Part shown: positions 25,830 to 34,174 of the stretch, piece by piece
Numbering within the stretch: position 1 is the stretch's first letter
Layout: every line of letters begins with the position of its first letter
Assembly (NCBI GenBank): GCA_016789305.1
Contig: JAEURJ010000016.1
Location: forward strand, 218,618-282,617
Length of the DNA: 64,000 nt
Direction: 5' to 3'
Source of the DNA: Anaerolineales bacterium
Lineage (GTDB): Bacteria > Chloroflexota > Anaerolineae > Anaerolineales > Villigracilaceae
Position numbers and translations under genes: made by a program
The notes under the pieces: model-generated
Database searches by the model: none
What the model was told of the DNA's origin: nothing
What the model saw: only the letters and a program-made list of their open reading frames with translations

Positions 25830-26738
25830 TTATCCCCAATTCCGCGCGCCTGCCAAAAACGATTTTCCGCTCATGGATTTTTTCCCGGCGGGCTGCACAT
25901 CATCGAGGATGAGAATCCCGCCTCTTGCACCAACCGCCGGCTGATCCTGAACAACCAGCCTCTTCCCCGCTGATTCATTCCCCTCCGTCACATGTGCGCG
26001 GTGGACTTTGAGAATCGTTCCATCAAAATCCATAAACGTTCCCGGCCATGGATTAAACGCACGCACACGCCGTTCCAATTCGTTTACATCTGAATTGAAA
26101 TCAAGTTTGCCTTCCTCTTTTTTGAGCATGGGCGCGTACGTTGAGCCATCCTCAGGTTGAGGTTGAGGGATTAATTTTCCAGACAAATAATCGGGCAGGG
26201 TCTCAATAAGAAGATCAGCCCCAAGTTTGGATAATGCCTGAATAGCCGAACCAGTTGTCAGGTCAGGTGTGTGGCGGATCGAACTCTTTGAAAGCATGGG
26301 GCCGGTATCGAGTCCCGCATCCATTTTCATGATGGTCACGCCGATCTCTTCATCCCCGGCAAGGATGGCAGCATTGATCGGCGCCGCACCCCGCCATCGT
26401 GGGAGAAGTGATGCATGAACATTGATGCAGCCATATCGAGGCAGTTCCAGAACATCCTTTTTTAGAATCTGACCAAACGCAGCGACAACGATCAAGTCCG
26501 GATTCCATTCACGAAGTTGTGTCATAGCCGCTGGTTCACGCAATTTTTCAGGCTGCAGGATGGGGATATTCAATTCACTTGCAAGCGTTTTGACCGGAGG
26601 TGCTTTCAATTCACGGCCACGGCCAGATGCGCGGTCCGGCTGGGTAATGACACCAAGGACATCATAATGCTGCGCGAGCGAGCGTAAAGTTGGTAACGCA
26701 AATTCGGGCGAACCCATGAATACGATTTTGATTGACAT
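25830..26738 (-). CDS. fmt: Methionyl-tRNA formyltransferase
   Basis: 302 residues from the ATG at 26738 (MSIKIVFMGSPEFALPTL). The formyltransferase domain has INVHASLLPRWRGAAPINAAI (Asn and His of the active site), and ADLLIETLP leads to the C-terminal OB domain (VRAFNPWPGTF). It transfers a formyl group from 10-formyl-THF to initiator Met-tRNA. A TAAAAT hexamer lies 6 nt before the ATG without an SD, so the mRNA may be leaderless. Its 3' end converges on oxyR with a 3-nt gap and no visible terminator. Confidence 0.95.
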   Translation of the reverse strand: MSIKIVFMGSPEFALPTLRSLAQHYDVLGVITQPDRASGRGRELKAPPVKTLASELNIPILQPEKLREPAAMTQLREWNPDLIVVAAFGQILKKDVLELPRYGCINVHASLLPRWRGAAPINAAILAGDEEIGVTIMKMDAGLDTGPMLSKSSIRHTPDLTTGSAIQALSKLGADLLIETLPDYLSGKLIPQPQPEDGSTYAPMLKKEEGKLDFNSDVNELERRVRAFNPWPGTFMDFDGTILKVHRAHVTEGNESAGKRLVVQDQPAVGARGGILILDDVQPAGKKSMSGKSFLAGARNWG

Positions 26739-26823
26739 TTCCAAATTTTACCGCTTGTTGTGCAAATCATGGATTTTTTAAATGGATGAAAAGCGCACAG
26801 TACTAAAGTATGAAACAATCCGT

Positions 26824-26852
26824 TTGCGTTTTGACTTGAAAGGCTGTAAAAT
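26824..26852 (+). promoter_or_regulatory. Promoter of the first DUF4870 gene
   Basis: TTGCGT, a 17-nt spacer, then TAAAAT. The 5' UTR is about 33 nt and contains the strong SD GGAGGA before the ATG at 26892. Confidence 0.6.
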
Positions 26853-26891
26853 ACTGTAAATCCAAAACCTACTTATTCGGAGGAATAAATC

Positions 26892-27203
26892 ATGTCTCAA
26901 GCACCAGTTTCATCAGATATCACCCAGGACGACAAACTGTGGGCAATGCTCTCATACTTAATTCCAGTCATCGCCGTGGTTGTGCTTTTCATGGAGGACA
27001 AGAAGAATCGTCCTTATGTTAAGTTCAGCGCAGTCCAATCGATCGTTGTGACAGTGCTCATCTCCATCATCGCCACCGTTACCTTCGGTTGTGGTGCCAT
27101 CCTTGTTTTCGCTCAACTCTATTGGGCTTATCAAGCCTACCAGGGCCAGGACATCAAGGTCCCCTTCGTTTCAGATTTCATTCGCAACCAGGGCTGGGCA
27201 TAG
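26892..27203 (+). CDS. DUF4870-family small membrane protein
   Basis: 103 residues. DDKLWAMLSYLIPVIAVVV begins the first helix, a short charged loop (MEDKKNRPYVKFSAVQS) follows, and two more hydrophobic segments end in a YQAYQGQDIKVPFVSDF tail. This fits DUF4870, a Tic20-like fold of unknown function. The gene has its own promoter, a strong SD and a terminator. The next gene is a paralogue. Confidence 0.75.
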   Translation: MSQAPVSSDITQDDKLWAMLSYLIPVIAVVVLFMEDKKNRPYVKFSAVQSIVVTVLISIIATVTFGCGAILVFAQLYWAYQAYQGQDIKVPFVSDFIRNQGWA

Positions 27204-27215
27204 TTCGGTTCACTC

Positions 27216-27247
27216 AAAAAGACTCGCGGAATTCCGCGAGTCTTTTT
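27216..27247 (+). terminator. Intrinsic terminator between the two DUF4870 genes
   Basis: Perfect 11-bp stem GACTCGCGGAA / TTCCGCGAGTC, A-rich before it and with a 6-T run after it. Confidence 0.9.
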
Positions 27248-27270
27248 TGTTAAAGAAAAGGATTTTTTCA

Positions 27271-27687
27271 ATGACTGATCAAATTCCCCCTGCTCCTCCA
27301 CAGCCCTTGAAACCCGCCGAAGAAAAACAGTGGGCGATGGTTTCCCACCTTAGCATCCTTGTTAATTTATTCTCTGGATTCCTGGGACCTGCTATCCCTT
27401 TCGTGATCTATTTAATCTACAGGGACCGTTCCCGATATGTGGCTTACCAGTCACTCCAGTCACTCGTATTTCAATTGATATGGTGGGTCGGCGGATGGAC
27501 CATTGCTGGAGTTGCTTGGGCCATTACCAGTATTGTATGGCTATGCATTCCATTGGCCTGTATTTTTAGCATAATACCCTTCGCGGCTCTCGGGTATGGT
27601 GTATATGCCGGTATACAAACAAATCAGGGACAGGATTTCAAATACTGGCTCGTTGGCGACTGGGTACGAAGCACGTTGACCGGTTAA
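27271..27687 (+). CDS. DUF4870-like small membrane protein, paralogue of the preceding gene
   Basis: 138 residues from the ATG at 27271, with AAAAGGA upstream. A Pro-rich cytosolic N-terminus precedes EEKQWAMVSHLSILVNLFSG, which matches the start of the first copy, and YVAYQSLQSLVFQ and TNQGQDFKYWLVGDWV correspond to its loop and tail. Three to four helices are predicted. The two adjacent paralogues probably arose by local duplication. The longer frame that begins inside the upstream gene is not used. Confidence 0.75.
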   Translation: MTDQIPPAPPQPLKPAEEKQWAMVSHLSILVNLFSGFLGPAIPFVIYLIYRDRSRYVAYQSLQSLVFQLIWWVGGWTIAGVAWAITSIVWLCIPLACIFSIIPFAALGYGVYAGIQTNQGQDFKYWLVGDWVRSTLTG

Positions 27688-27701
27688 TTAGTTTATTCAA
27701 C

Positions 27702-27737
27702 AAAAAATCCCCGCCAGAACTCTGGCGGGGATTTTTT
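27702..27737. terminator. Bidirectional intrinsic terminator
   Basis: Stem AAAAAATCCCCGCCAGA / TCTGGCGGGGATTTTTT around a 2-nt centre. It serves the convergent DUF4870 gene and the LCP-family gene. Confidence 0.92.
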
Positions 27738-27753
27738 GAACTATTCTTTTAAT

Positions 27754-29223
27754 TTATGGAATTCGACTGGCAATATCTGACCCAAGGCGAATTTCAATAT
27801 CCACTGTTGAGGCGGGATCCGGACTGAAGCGGATCTGGCTGCTGGTAACGCCAAAGGTGCTTTGCAAATAACGCAGCGTGTACAACTTGGGACCATACAC
27901 TATCACCACAGTTTGACTGTACGCTTCTGTGGCTGTACCAACTTCCGTGATCGTCATGCCCTGTGACTGGAAGAAGGTGCCTGCACGCTGGTCCATACCG
28001 GGGGTGAAAGTGCCATCCAAAATACGAACGCGGGCTTCCTCATTGCGCATCAGTGTTGCAGGGTCGCCTTGCGCGATCGGGCTGGTGGGTCCACTGGTGG
28101 TAAAGATCTGGTCGCGCAGTATGCGAACTTTATCTGCAATCGGCTTCATGATGCTGGCCGCCTGACCTCCAAGGACCACATTATCAAAGGTCACCATGGT
28201 TGTATCGATCACGCCGGTTTTTATATTATCCCGCGAAATATCCTTGACGAGAATTGCCAGCTTGATCGCATCTTCAAATGCCATATTGGTATTGATGCCA
28301 TAAGAAAGTTCACCATAAATCGCCGGGGCATCGGCGATCAGTACGGGAAAGGCTGAAGGGTCGAACACCTTTTTCTGCAAGGCAAAAATCACTTCCTGCT
28401 GCCGTGCAGCACGATCAAAGTCACCGCCGGAGGTGTGGCGATTGCGCGCGTATGCCAACACTTTCCAACCCTGACACAAATTCCTGCCGCCACCTGGTGT
28501 GAGCACCATATGATCGGGCCCGGAACCAATTGGGTCAAGGATCATTTTTTCATTCGGAAAAACCTCAATGCAGCCAAAGCGGTTGATCACATGATCCACA
28601 AGCAGGGTAAATACATTGAAGTCAACATGAACGTAATAATCGACAGGCACACCGATGAACTGGGAAACAGTTTTCATGGCCAGGCCGGGACCGCCACCAG
28701 GAAGCTTATCGCCTTCCCCGCTGGCGTAGGCTGTATTAATACGACTATATCCGTAGCCGGGTATATTCACCCACATATCGCGTGGGATCGACAACATGCC
28801 AGCTGTTTTACTGACAGGATCCACAGTAATTAACATTAAAGTGTCGGAACGAGGCGGACCATCCTGCTTCTCCACATCACGTGCATCCAGCCCAATAAAG
28901 AGAATGTTGATTCGGCTGGCTCCATCCCACGCGGGAGGCAGTGCCAATTGTGGAGCTTCAGGAATCGGCGTTGGAGGAATTGCAATGGCGGTTTCCCCCG
29001 GCTGTGGAGTGTAATCGCCCGTTGGATTCTGGGCACTATTAGTACAAGTATCGGGCATCCTGCCCGGCAGTTTGGTCACCTGCCAGCAGGCTGTAAACCC
29101 GCGGGCAAAGACAAACAATGCACCTGCAATCACCAAAGTGATACCCCAAAAGATCATCTGCTTTACGCTGGGACGAGTAAGCGGGGGAAGTTTTATTTTT
29201 TTCAAGAATTCAAGTCTGTTCAT
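27754..29223 (-). CDS. LytR-CpsA-Psr (LCP) family envelope protein with LytR_C domain
   Basis: 489 residues. One N-terminal transmembrane helix (~22-44), a Pro-rich extracytoplasmic linker, then the LCP domain (~105-300) with RSDTLMLITVD, MLSIPRDMWVNIPG and YSRINTAYA, which carry the Asp and Arg residues that bind the lipid pyrophosphate. A LytR_C domain follows (~375-470; VRILDGTFTPG). LCP enzymes transfer glycopolymers from undecaprenyl pyrophosphate to peptidoglycan or other surface acceptors. It is the last gene of a four-gene envelope operon headed by a VanW protein. Confidence 0.9.
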   Translation of the reverse strand: MNRLEFLKKIKLPPLTRPSVKQMIFWGITLVIAGALFVFARGFTACWQVTKLPGRMPDTCTNSAQNPTGDYTPQPGETAIAIPPTPIPEAPQLALPPAWDGASRINILFIGLDARDVEKQDGPPRSDTLMLITVDPVSKTAGMLSIPRDMWVNIPGYGYSRINTAYASGEGDKLPGGGPGLAMKTVSQFIGVPVDYYVHVDFNVFTLLVDHVINRFGCIEVFPNEKMILDPIGSGPDHMVLTPGGGRNLCQGWKVLAYARNRHTSGGDFDRAARQQEVIFALQKKVFDPSAFPVLIADAPAIYGELSYGINTNMAFEDAIKLAILVKDISRDNIKTGVIDTTMVTFDNVVLGGQAASIMKPIADKVRILRDQIFTTSGPTSPIAQGDPATLMRNEEARVRILDGTFTPGMDQRAGTFFQSQGMTITEVGTATEAYSQTVVIVYGPKLYTLRYLQSTFGVTSSQIRFSPDPASTVDIEIRLGSDIASRIP

Positions 29224-29233
29224 ATATCATTCC

Positions 29234-29806
29234 TCAAGGCTTAATATATACCATATCCAGCCCAAGTCGTTCCAAGCCTTCCTGCGCCCAATATTGCAGC
29301 ACAGCCGATTCTTCATTCATGGATTTCATTAATATGGGGATGGCACGATGATCGCGGATCTCAGCCAGCGCGCGCAAAGCCAAAATACGAACACGCAAAG
29401 GCGTTTCTTTCATGACTTCCAGCAGGCCGGCCACCGAAGGACTTCCAATTTTCACCAAAGCATTGCCTGCCAACCCTGCTGTCAGCGAATCTTCATCTGC
29501 GAGAGATTTTATTAATGCCGATACAGCTTCTTCATTTGGATGAATACCAAGGGCGAGGGCAGTGGCGGCACGCACTTGCGGCGCTGAGTCGTTGAGGAAT
29601 GGAAGCAGGCTTTCGGTCTGCGTGTGAGGCGAGGCGGCCAATGCGCGGACCGCCCACCAGCGGTGATCCTCTGAATCAGAGTGAGTCAATTCCAAAAGCA
29701 CGGGAATGACCGCCATCCCCAAATCACCGATCAACGGAATGACCTGCTCAGCACGTTCATCACTGCCGCTGGTCAGTTCATTCAATATACTTTGCAGGTC
29801 CGACAC
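29234..29806 (-). CDS. HEAT-repeat protein
   Basis: 190 residues with a GTG start. At least four helical HEAT-type repeats of ~30 residues are visible (HRWWAVRALAAS, PQVRAATALALG, LTAGLAGNALVKIG, LRVRILALRALAEI). Such proteins are usually protein-binding scaffolds. It starts 4 nt after the upstream gene stop and ends 10 nt before the LCP gene, so it belongs to that operon. Confidence 0.8.
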   Translation of the reverse strand: MSDLQSILNELTSGSDERAEQVIPLIGDLGMAVIPVLLELTHSDSEDHRWWAVRALAASPHTQTESLLPFLNDSAPQVRAATALALGIHPNEEAVSALIKSLADEDSLTAGLAGNALVKIGSPSVAGLLEVMKETPLRVRILALRALAEIRDHRAIPILMKSMNEESAVLQYWAQEGLERLGLDMVYIKP

Positions 29807-29810
29807 GTTT

Positions 29811-30029
29811 TTATTTTGCGGGTGGAGGAACAGGAAGTGCCTCTTGCGCGGTATTTACCCACTTATCACCCTCGTCAATCAACATCACGGGGATATCATC
29901 GATGATGGGATATTTGCGATTGCAATCCTTGCAAATTAACCACGCATCCTTATGCAAGACAAGCAAGCCTTCCTTTTCGCGGACACAATTTGGGCAACGT
30001 AAAATTTCAAGCAGTTCAGCACTGACCAT
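29811..30029 (-). CDS. Trm112-like zinc-ribbon protein (UPF0434/YcaR type)
   Basis: 72 residues. ELLEILRCPNC and WLICKDCNRKYPIIDDIPVMLIDE give the CxxC...CxxC zinc ribbon and the conserved YPIxDxIPVML signature. Bacterial members are small companions of unrelated enzymes, and the eukaryotic homologue activates methyltransferases. AAGGAG lies upstream of the ATG. No methyltransferase is adjacent, so its partner is unknown. Confidence 0.88.
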   Translation of the reverse strand: MVSAELLEILRCPNCVREKEGLLVLHKDAWLICKDCNRKYPIIDDIPVMLIDEGDKWVNTAQEALPVPPPAK

Positions 30030-30065
30030 TATTTTTTCTCCTTATCAGTTTTTTATTCTACCATG

Positions 30066-31940
30066 CTAGGTTCCGGGGGATAGACAAAGGTCTTTTCGCT
30101 TTGCCGCCTTCTCCGGGTCTTCCGTACCTGGGCCATACTGACAGATCGCCTGCCAGGGCTGGTAATGGGTCTCGACGGTGTCGGTAAAGTAGACTCCGCC
30201 ATTCCGATATACGGTGCGTGTGACAGTCACATCCGCGCCGTTGGCCGCATAATCAACCTGCTTGATCTGGCCTTCCTTCAGTTCGGGATTTTCTTCAAAA
30301 TATGGAGCCGGCGCAGGAACCGTATTTGTTACACCGGTCGTCTGCCAATCGACTGTGCGCCCATCGGAAGTGGAATAAATCTTCCATTGGATGGAACTGG
30401 TGCCCACATAAGTTTCCATCAACAACCAATAGGGTGTGTCGTTGACGAACTTAAAATCCACAAGCGGAAAATACACTGTCGCATCCAGCCCCGCAAGGCT
30501 GGGATCCACAGAGCCACTCGAGTTCTTTTCATAATAAGAAACGCGGTATGCATGAGGTACCCTTTCCACGACGGGAAAACCGGCAAAGAATACGGTACGA
30601 AAGAGTGTGGTACTGACCTGACATACGCCGCCGCCCACGCCTTTGATCGTGCGGCCGCCATAAATAATCAATGCCTCGGCGAAGCCATTCTCAAGGCTCA
30701 CATCTGCCATGTAATTTCCCATGGAGAAGGTTTCACCCGGGGCGACCAACAACCCATGAAAACTGGAAGCGGCTGCCTTGATATTCTGAATACGCTCGGC
30801 ACTGGAGCCATAGAAATAGGAAGTTTGTGTGGCGATCAGCTCAGTGACGCCCAAATCCGCGCCTGTCGCTGTATCTGCAACAGCGGGCTGTTCCTCCTTC
30901 ACAACCAGTGAAACCGTGTGTTCACCGCGCAAAAGCGCATCATTGATCGCAAGGATGCTTGCTTCCACATCAACCACACGCCCTACTGCGGAAGCGGAGA
31001 TGGGTTCAAGTACCCCAGTTTCATCATTAAAAATAAAACGTGCATTGGCAGGCTGACGGTCAATAAAAGGCTTGAGGTCGTTCAACGAGGCGCGTAATGC
31101 CACCGGGTCCAACCCAACCTGCAATTGATATTGCCCGCCGCTATCGACTACATTTACACCGAGCATGTTGGCAACAACTGGAATATCAAAGGTCCATGGA
31201 CCCGGATCGCCATCCCGATAATTTGGGACAGCAAGAATCAACGGCTGGCTGATCATGCGCCGCGCTGCATCTGCCTGCGAAGAGACATCCAACAACTTGG
31301 GAGCAGCCTCGGCCACCACGAGCGGCACTTCTCCATCGCGGAAGGTTTGCAGCTGTGCGCCCAAATAGATCAATGTAGCATCGAGATTAAGCAGACGCCC
31401 CACCTGACCCGGCGTGGCCACCACATTTGTGCCTTCGAGGCGCAGAGCCGCTTCGACCACTTGCTGGTCGACCTGTGCCGCAATATTTTGTAAATAAACA
31501 TAAGCCACCCGTTGATCAAAAATGATCACAGGGGGAACATCCAAGCCCAACCCGCGCGCCTGAATTTGGCTTGCCAGTGAACCGAATAACCCTTCACCAC
31601 GGCCCTTTTGGTACGCTGCCAGAGCACTGGCAGTTGGATCAAAGACCATGCCCAACTCAACTGGGGAAGCCACCCAGTTCTTATCCCCGCTGCGGAAGAG
31701 CACTTTTCCCGTGACAGGATAGGAGAGGGTTTGATTCAGCTTTAACGCCGCGTCATTGGGAGTAAGCCCCGAAAGATCCACGCCGGCAACGCTCACACCC
31801 GGGAAGATGCGGCCCGCGTACAAAAGTTGGTAACCAATCGTCCAGAAGAGGACAATTCCAAAAAACAGAACAAACCCGGCAACGACCGCCACAAGAATCT
31901 GTTTCAGTAAATTTCCCTGGACAAATGATTTAGTATTCAT
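30066..31940 (-). CDS. VanW-family extracytoplasmic protein
   Basis: 624 residues. An N-terminal transmembrane helix (~14-38) is followed by two YoaR-like putative peptidoglycan-binding segments (~45-340). The VanW domain (~375-520) shows LVAPGETFSMGNY, IKGVGGGVCQVSTTLFRTVFFAG and RVSYYEKNSSGSVDPSLAGLDATVYFP. VanW proteins accompany some glycopeptide-resistance clusters, but the domain is widespread in cell-wall proteins and its activity is not established. A TATAAT hexamer ends 7 nt before the ATG with no SD, so the operon mRNA is probably leaderless. Confidence 0.88.
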   Translation of the reverse strand: MNTKSFVQGNLLKQILVAVVAGFVLFFGIVLFWTIGYQLLYAGRIFPGVSVAGVDLSGLTPNDAALKLNQTLSYPVTGKVLFRSGDKNWVASPVELGMVFDPTASALAAYQKGRGEGLFGSLASQIQARGLGLDVPPVIIFDQRVAYVYLQNIAAQVDQQVVEAALRLEGTNVVATPGQVGRLLNLDATLIYLGAQLQTFRDGEVPLVVAEAAPKLLDVSSQADAARRMISQPLILAVPNYRDGDPGPWTFDIPVVANMLGVNVVDSGGQYQLQVGLDPVALRASLNDLKPFIDRQPANARFIFNDETGVLEPISASAVGRVVDVEASILAINDALLRGEHTVSLVVKEEQPAVADTATGADLGVTELIATQTSYFYGSSAERIQNIKAAASSFHGLLVAPGETFSMGNYMADVSLENGFAEALIIYGGRTIKGVGGGVCQVSTTLFRTVFFAGFPVVERVPHAYRVSYYEKNSSGSVDPSLAGLDATVYFPLVDFKFVNDTPYWLLMETYVGTSSIQWKIYSTSDGRTVDWQTTGVTNTVPAPAPYFEENPELKEGQIKQVDYAANGADVTVTRTVYRNGGVYFTDTVETHYQPWQAICQYGPGTEDPEKAAKRKDLCLSPGT

Positions 31941-31947
31941 AACAGGA

Positions 31948-31953
31948 ATTATA
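31948..31953 (-). promoter_or_regulatory. -10 element of the VanW operon, predicted leaderless start
   Basis: Perfect minus-strand TATAAT ending 7 nt upstream of the ATG at 31940. Confidence 0.55.
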
Positions 31954-32084
31954 ACGAAAAAGCCGGTTTCGCATGAAGCCTCAAACTGAATTTTGTATGA
32001 GAGAAAATCGTTGATTGCGACAGAATGAAATTCCAGTTTACAATCGAATAAGAATTACTTCAAACCTTGCCAAAGGATCTCTTC

Positions 32085-32843
32085 ATGATCGAAGATCAAA
32101 TTCCACAAGAACCCGCAAACGAGCCCATTCACCTTGCTGAATCGCCGCGCCGAAATTGGACCGCCTGGATCGCCGCAGGCGGATGCGCTGTGTTGCTGTG
32201 CTCCGCCATATTTATCGGTACGATCATTTATGCCGGCCCGCAAATGGTGAAAACATTTTTCCCTTCAGAGGTGGCTGTTCCTGACGATCAGGTACGCGGC
32301 GTGACCCAAAACAACACAATGGGCGACCCCAATGCGCCGATCCAGATCATCGAATATGGCGATTATCAATGTCCGTATTGTTTACAGTTTTGGAGCGAAA
32401 CAGAACCGCAATTGATCGAGGAATATGTGAACACCGGAAAAGTGTATTTCGAGTTCCGCTCGTTTCCGATCATCGGGCCTGAATCTTTTTCAGCAGCAGA
32501 GGGTGCTTATTGTGCAGGGGATCAAGGCAAGTTCTGGGAATTTCACGACACCCTGTTCACCAACTGGACGGGCGAAAACGTGGGCGATTTCACGCAGGAA
32601 AAACTAATTCAATATGCGGATGCGCTGGCGCTGGATACCGCTGCCTTCGAACAATGCCTGAGCGACGGCACGCATCAATCGACGGTGGAGCAGGACCGGG
32701 CGAAGGGAGAAGCGGATAACGTCCATGCCACGCCGACGTTCTTCATCAATGGACATCTCCTCGAGGGCGCACAGCCGTTCGAGGTCATGCAGCACATTAT
32801 CGAAGAATTGCTGCACGGCGACTTTGATACATCCACGGGATAA
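32085..32843 (+). CDS. Membrane-anchored DsbA/BdbD-like thiol oxidoreductase
   Basis: 252 residues from the ATG at 32085 (AAAGGA upstream; an earlier TTG is less likely). A transmembrane anchor at ~27-50 places the thioredoxin-like domain outside the cytoplasm. IEYGDYQCPYCLQFW holds the CPYC active site, HATPTFFINGHLLEG the cis-Pro loop, and a helical insertion lies between. It probably forms or isomerises disulfides in exported proteins. Extra cysteines (YCAGDQ, EQCLSDG) occur in the insertion, as in BdbD-like proteins. Confidence 0.88.
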   Translation: MIEDQIPQEPANEPIHLAESPRRNWTAWIAAGGCAVLLCSAIFIGTIIYAGPQMVKTFFPSEVAVPDDQVRGVTQNNTMGDPNAPIQIIEYGDYQCPYCLQFWSETEPQLIEEYVNTGKVYFEFRSFPIIGPESFSAAEGAYCAGDQGKFWEFHDTLFTNWTGENVGDFTQEKLIQYADALALDTAAFEQCLSDGTHQSTVEQDRAKGEADNVHATPTFFINGHLLEGAQPFEVMQHIIEELLHGDFDTSTG

Positions 32844-32849
32844 ACCCGG

Positions 32850-32855
32850 TATAAT
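32850..32855 (+). promoter_or_regulatory. -10 element of the methyltransferase-nuclease operon, predicted leaderless start
   Basis: Perfect TATAAT ending 7 nt before the ATG at 32863, with no SD. Confidence 0.55.
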
Positions 32856-32862
32856 CTGGTGA

Positions 32863-33651
32863 ATGAAATCATCTGAGATCTATTTTCAAAACGAACAGTT
32901 CAGACTCATTCACGACGATGTATTGACCACAAGCCTTGTGGACGAAAACAGCGTGGACTTGGTAGTCACGTCGCCGCCCTACAATGTGGATATTCAATAC
33001 AATTCACACAAGGACGATGTTTCCTACACCGATTATCTTGAATTCAGCCGCAAATGGATGACTCAGTGTTTCCACTGGCTGAAGGACGAGGGGCGTTTTT
33101 GTTTAAATATTCCACTCGATAAAAACAAGGGCGGGCAGCAAAGTGTGGGCGCGGACCTGACGACCATCGCCAAGCAGATCGGTTTTCAATATCATTCCAC
33201 CATCATTTGGAACGAAGGCAACATTTCACGCCGCACCGCATGGGGTTCGTGGAAAAGCGCCTCTGCGCCGTATGTCATCGCGCCGGTGGAATTGATCGTG
33301 GTGTTGTATAAAAGGAATTGGAAGAAGACAAGCGGCAGTAAAATTTCCGATGTGAGCCGCGAAGAATTCATGGAATGGACCAACGGCATGTGGGTCTTCA
33401 ACGGCGAAAGCAAAAAACGCATCGGTCACCCGGCCCCCTTCCCCGTTGAATTGCCGCGCAGGTGCATCAAACTCTTCAGTTATGTGGATGATGTGGTACT
33501 CGATCCATTTTGCGGAAGCGGTACCACGGTCCTTACAGCGATCAACAACAACCGCAAAGGCATCGGCATCGACGTGGATAAAAAGTATTGCGAGCTGGCC
33601 CGCAAACGCATTCTCGGAATAGAAACTCCAAAACCAAAAAAGAAAAAATAA
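32863..33651 (+). CDS. Beta-class DNA methyltransferase (N4-cytosine or N6-adenine) of a probable type II R-M system
   Basis: 262 residues. Motif IV TSPPYNVDI lies near residue 36 and motif I DPFCGSGTT near residue 212, the order of the beta class; SRRTAWGSWKSASAPYVIAP lies between. SPPY is most common in N4-cytosine enzymes but also occurs in adenine ones. The recognition sequence cannot be read off. The stop is followed after 1 nt by the ATG of a small PD-(D/E)XK-like protein, so the two make a compact restriction-modification unit. The basic tail KPKKKK is unusual. Confidence 0.9.
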   Translation: MKSSEIYFQNEQFRLIHDDVLTTSLVDENSVDLVVTSPPYNVDIQYNSHKDDVSYTDYLEFSRKWMTQCFHWLKDEGRFCLNIPLDKNKGGQQSVGADLTTIAKQIGFQYHSTIIWNEGNISRRTAWGSWKSASAPYVIAPVELIVVLYKRNWKKTSGSKISDVSREEFMEWTNGMWVFNGESKKRIGHPAPFPVELPRRCIKLFSYVDDVVLDPFCGSGTTVLTAINNNRKGIGIDVDKKYCELARKRILGIETPKPKKKK

Positions 33652-33652
33652 C

Positions 33653-34171
33653 ATGCCCAATGCGCGCAACAAGTTCGACAAAAAGGATTCGCTTGAACTC
33701 GGCGAACATGCCGAGAATCTTTTCATCGTGCTTGCCGTGCGACTCGGCTGGAAGGTCTCTGCATCATCGAAGGATGAAAACATCGATGAGCATTGGGACT
33801 ATCGGATCGAGAAAGAAGACGCAGCCTTCAAAGTGGAAGTGAAAAGCAAAAAGCGCATCACACGCGGCGACAAAGGCACGCAGCAGGACTTGACCTGGAT
33901 CGAACTCCACGGTGTGCGGCCAAAAGACACCGGCTGGCTCTTCGGCAAAGCGGACCTGATCGCCTTCGAAAAGGAAAAATCCTTTCTGATCGTCAAAAAG
34001 TTTGACCTGCTTAAAATGGTCAACAAAAAAGTGGACCTGGTTGCGAAGGTCAGGAAGCCCGAAGATGCGGTTTACAAGATCTACAAACGGGAGGGCCGCA
34101 AGGATAAACTCACCCTGCTGCCGATGAAAGACATCGAAGAAATCAAATTCATGGAATGGAAGAAGGAATAA
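33653..34171 (+). CDS. Putative restriction endonuclease (PD-(D/E)XK-like), partner of the upstream methyltransferase
   Basis: 172 residues, not recognised as any named family. ENIDEHWDYRIEKEDAAFKVEVKSKKR has the layout of a PD-(D/E)XK core: an Asp in the first strand (HWDYRI) and an ExK in the next (VEVKSKK). Supporting segments are an N-terminal helix with ELGEHAENLFIVLAVRLGW, a possible helix-1 Glu, and TWIELHGV, WLFGKADLIAFEKEKSFLIV. It is Lys-rich, as DNA-binding proteins often are. The ATG follows the methyltransferase stop by one base. Nuclease activity is inferred from this motif and the context. Confidence 0.7.
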   Translation: MPNARNKFDKKDSLELGEHAENLFIVLAVRLGWKVSASSKDENIDEHWDYRIEKEDAAFKVEVKSKKRITRGDKGTQQDLTWIELHGVRPKDTGWLFGKADLIAFEKEKSFLIVKKFDLLKMVNKKVDLVAKVRKPEDAVYKIYKREGRKDKLTLLPMKDIEEIKFMEWKKE

Positions 34172-34174
34172 GGT

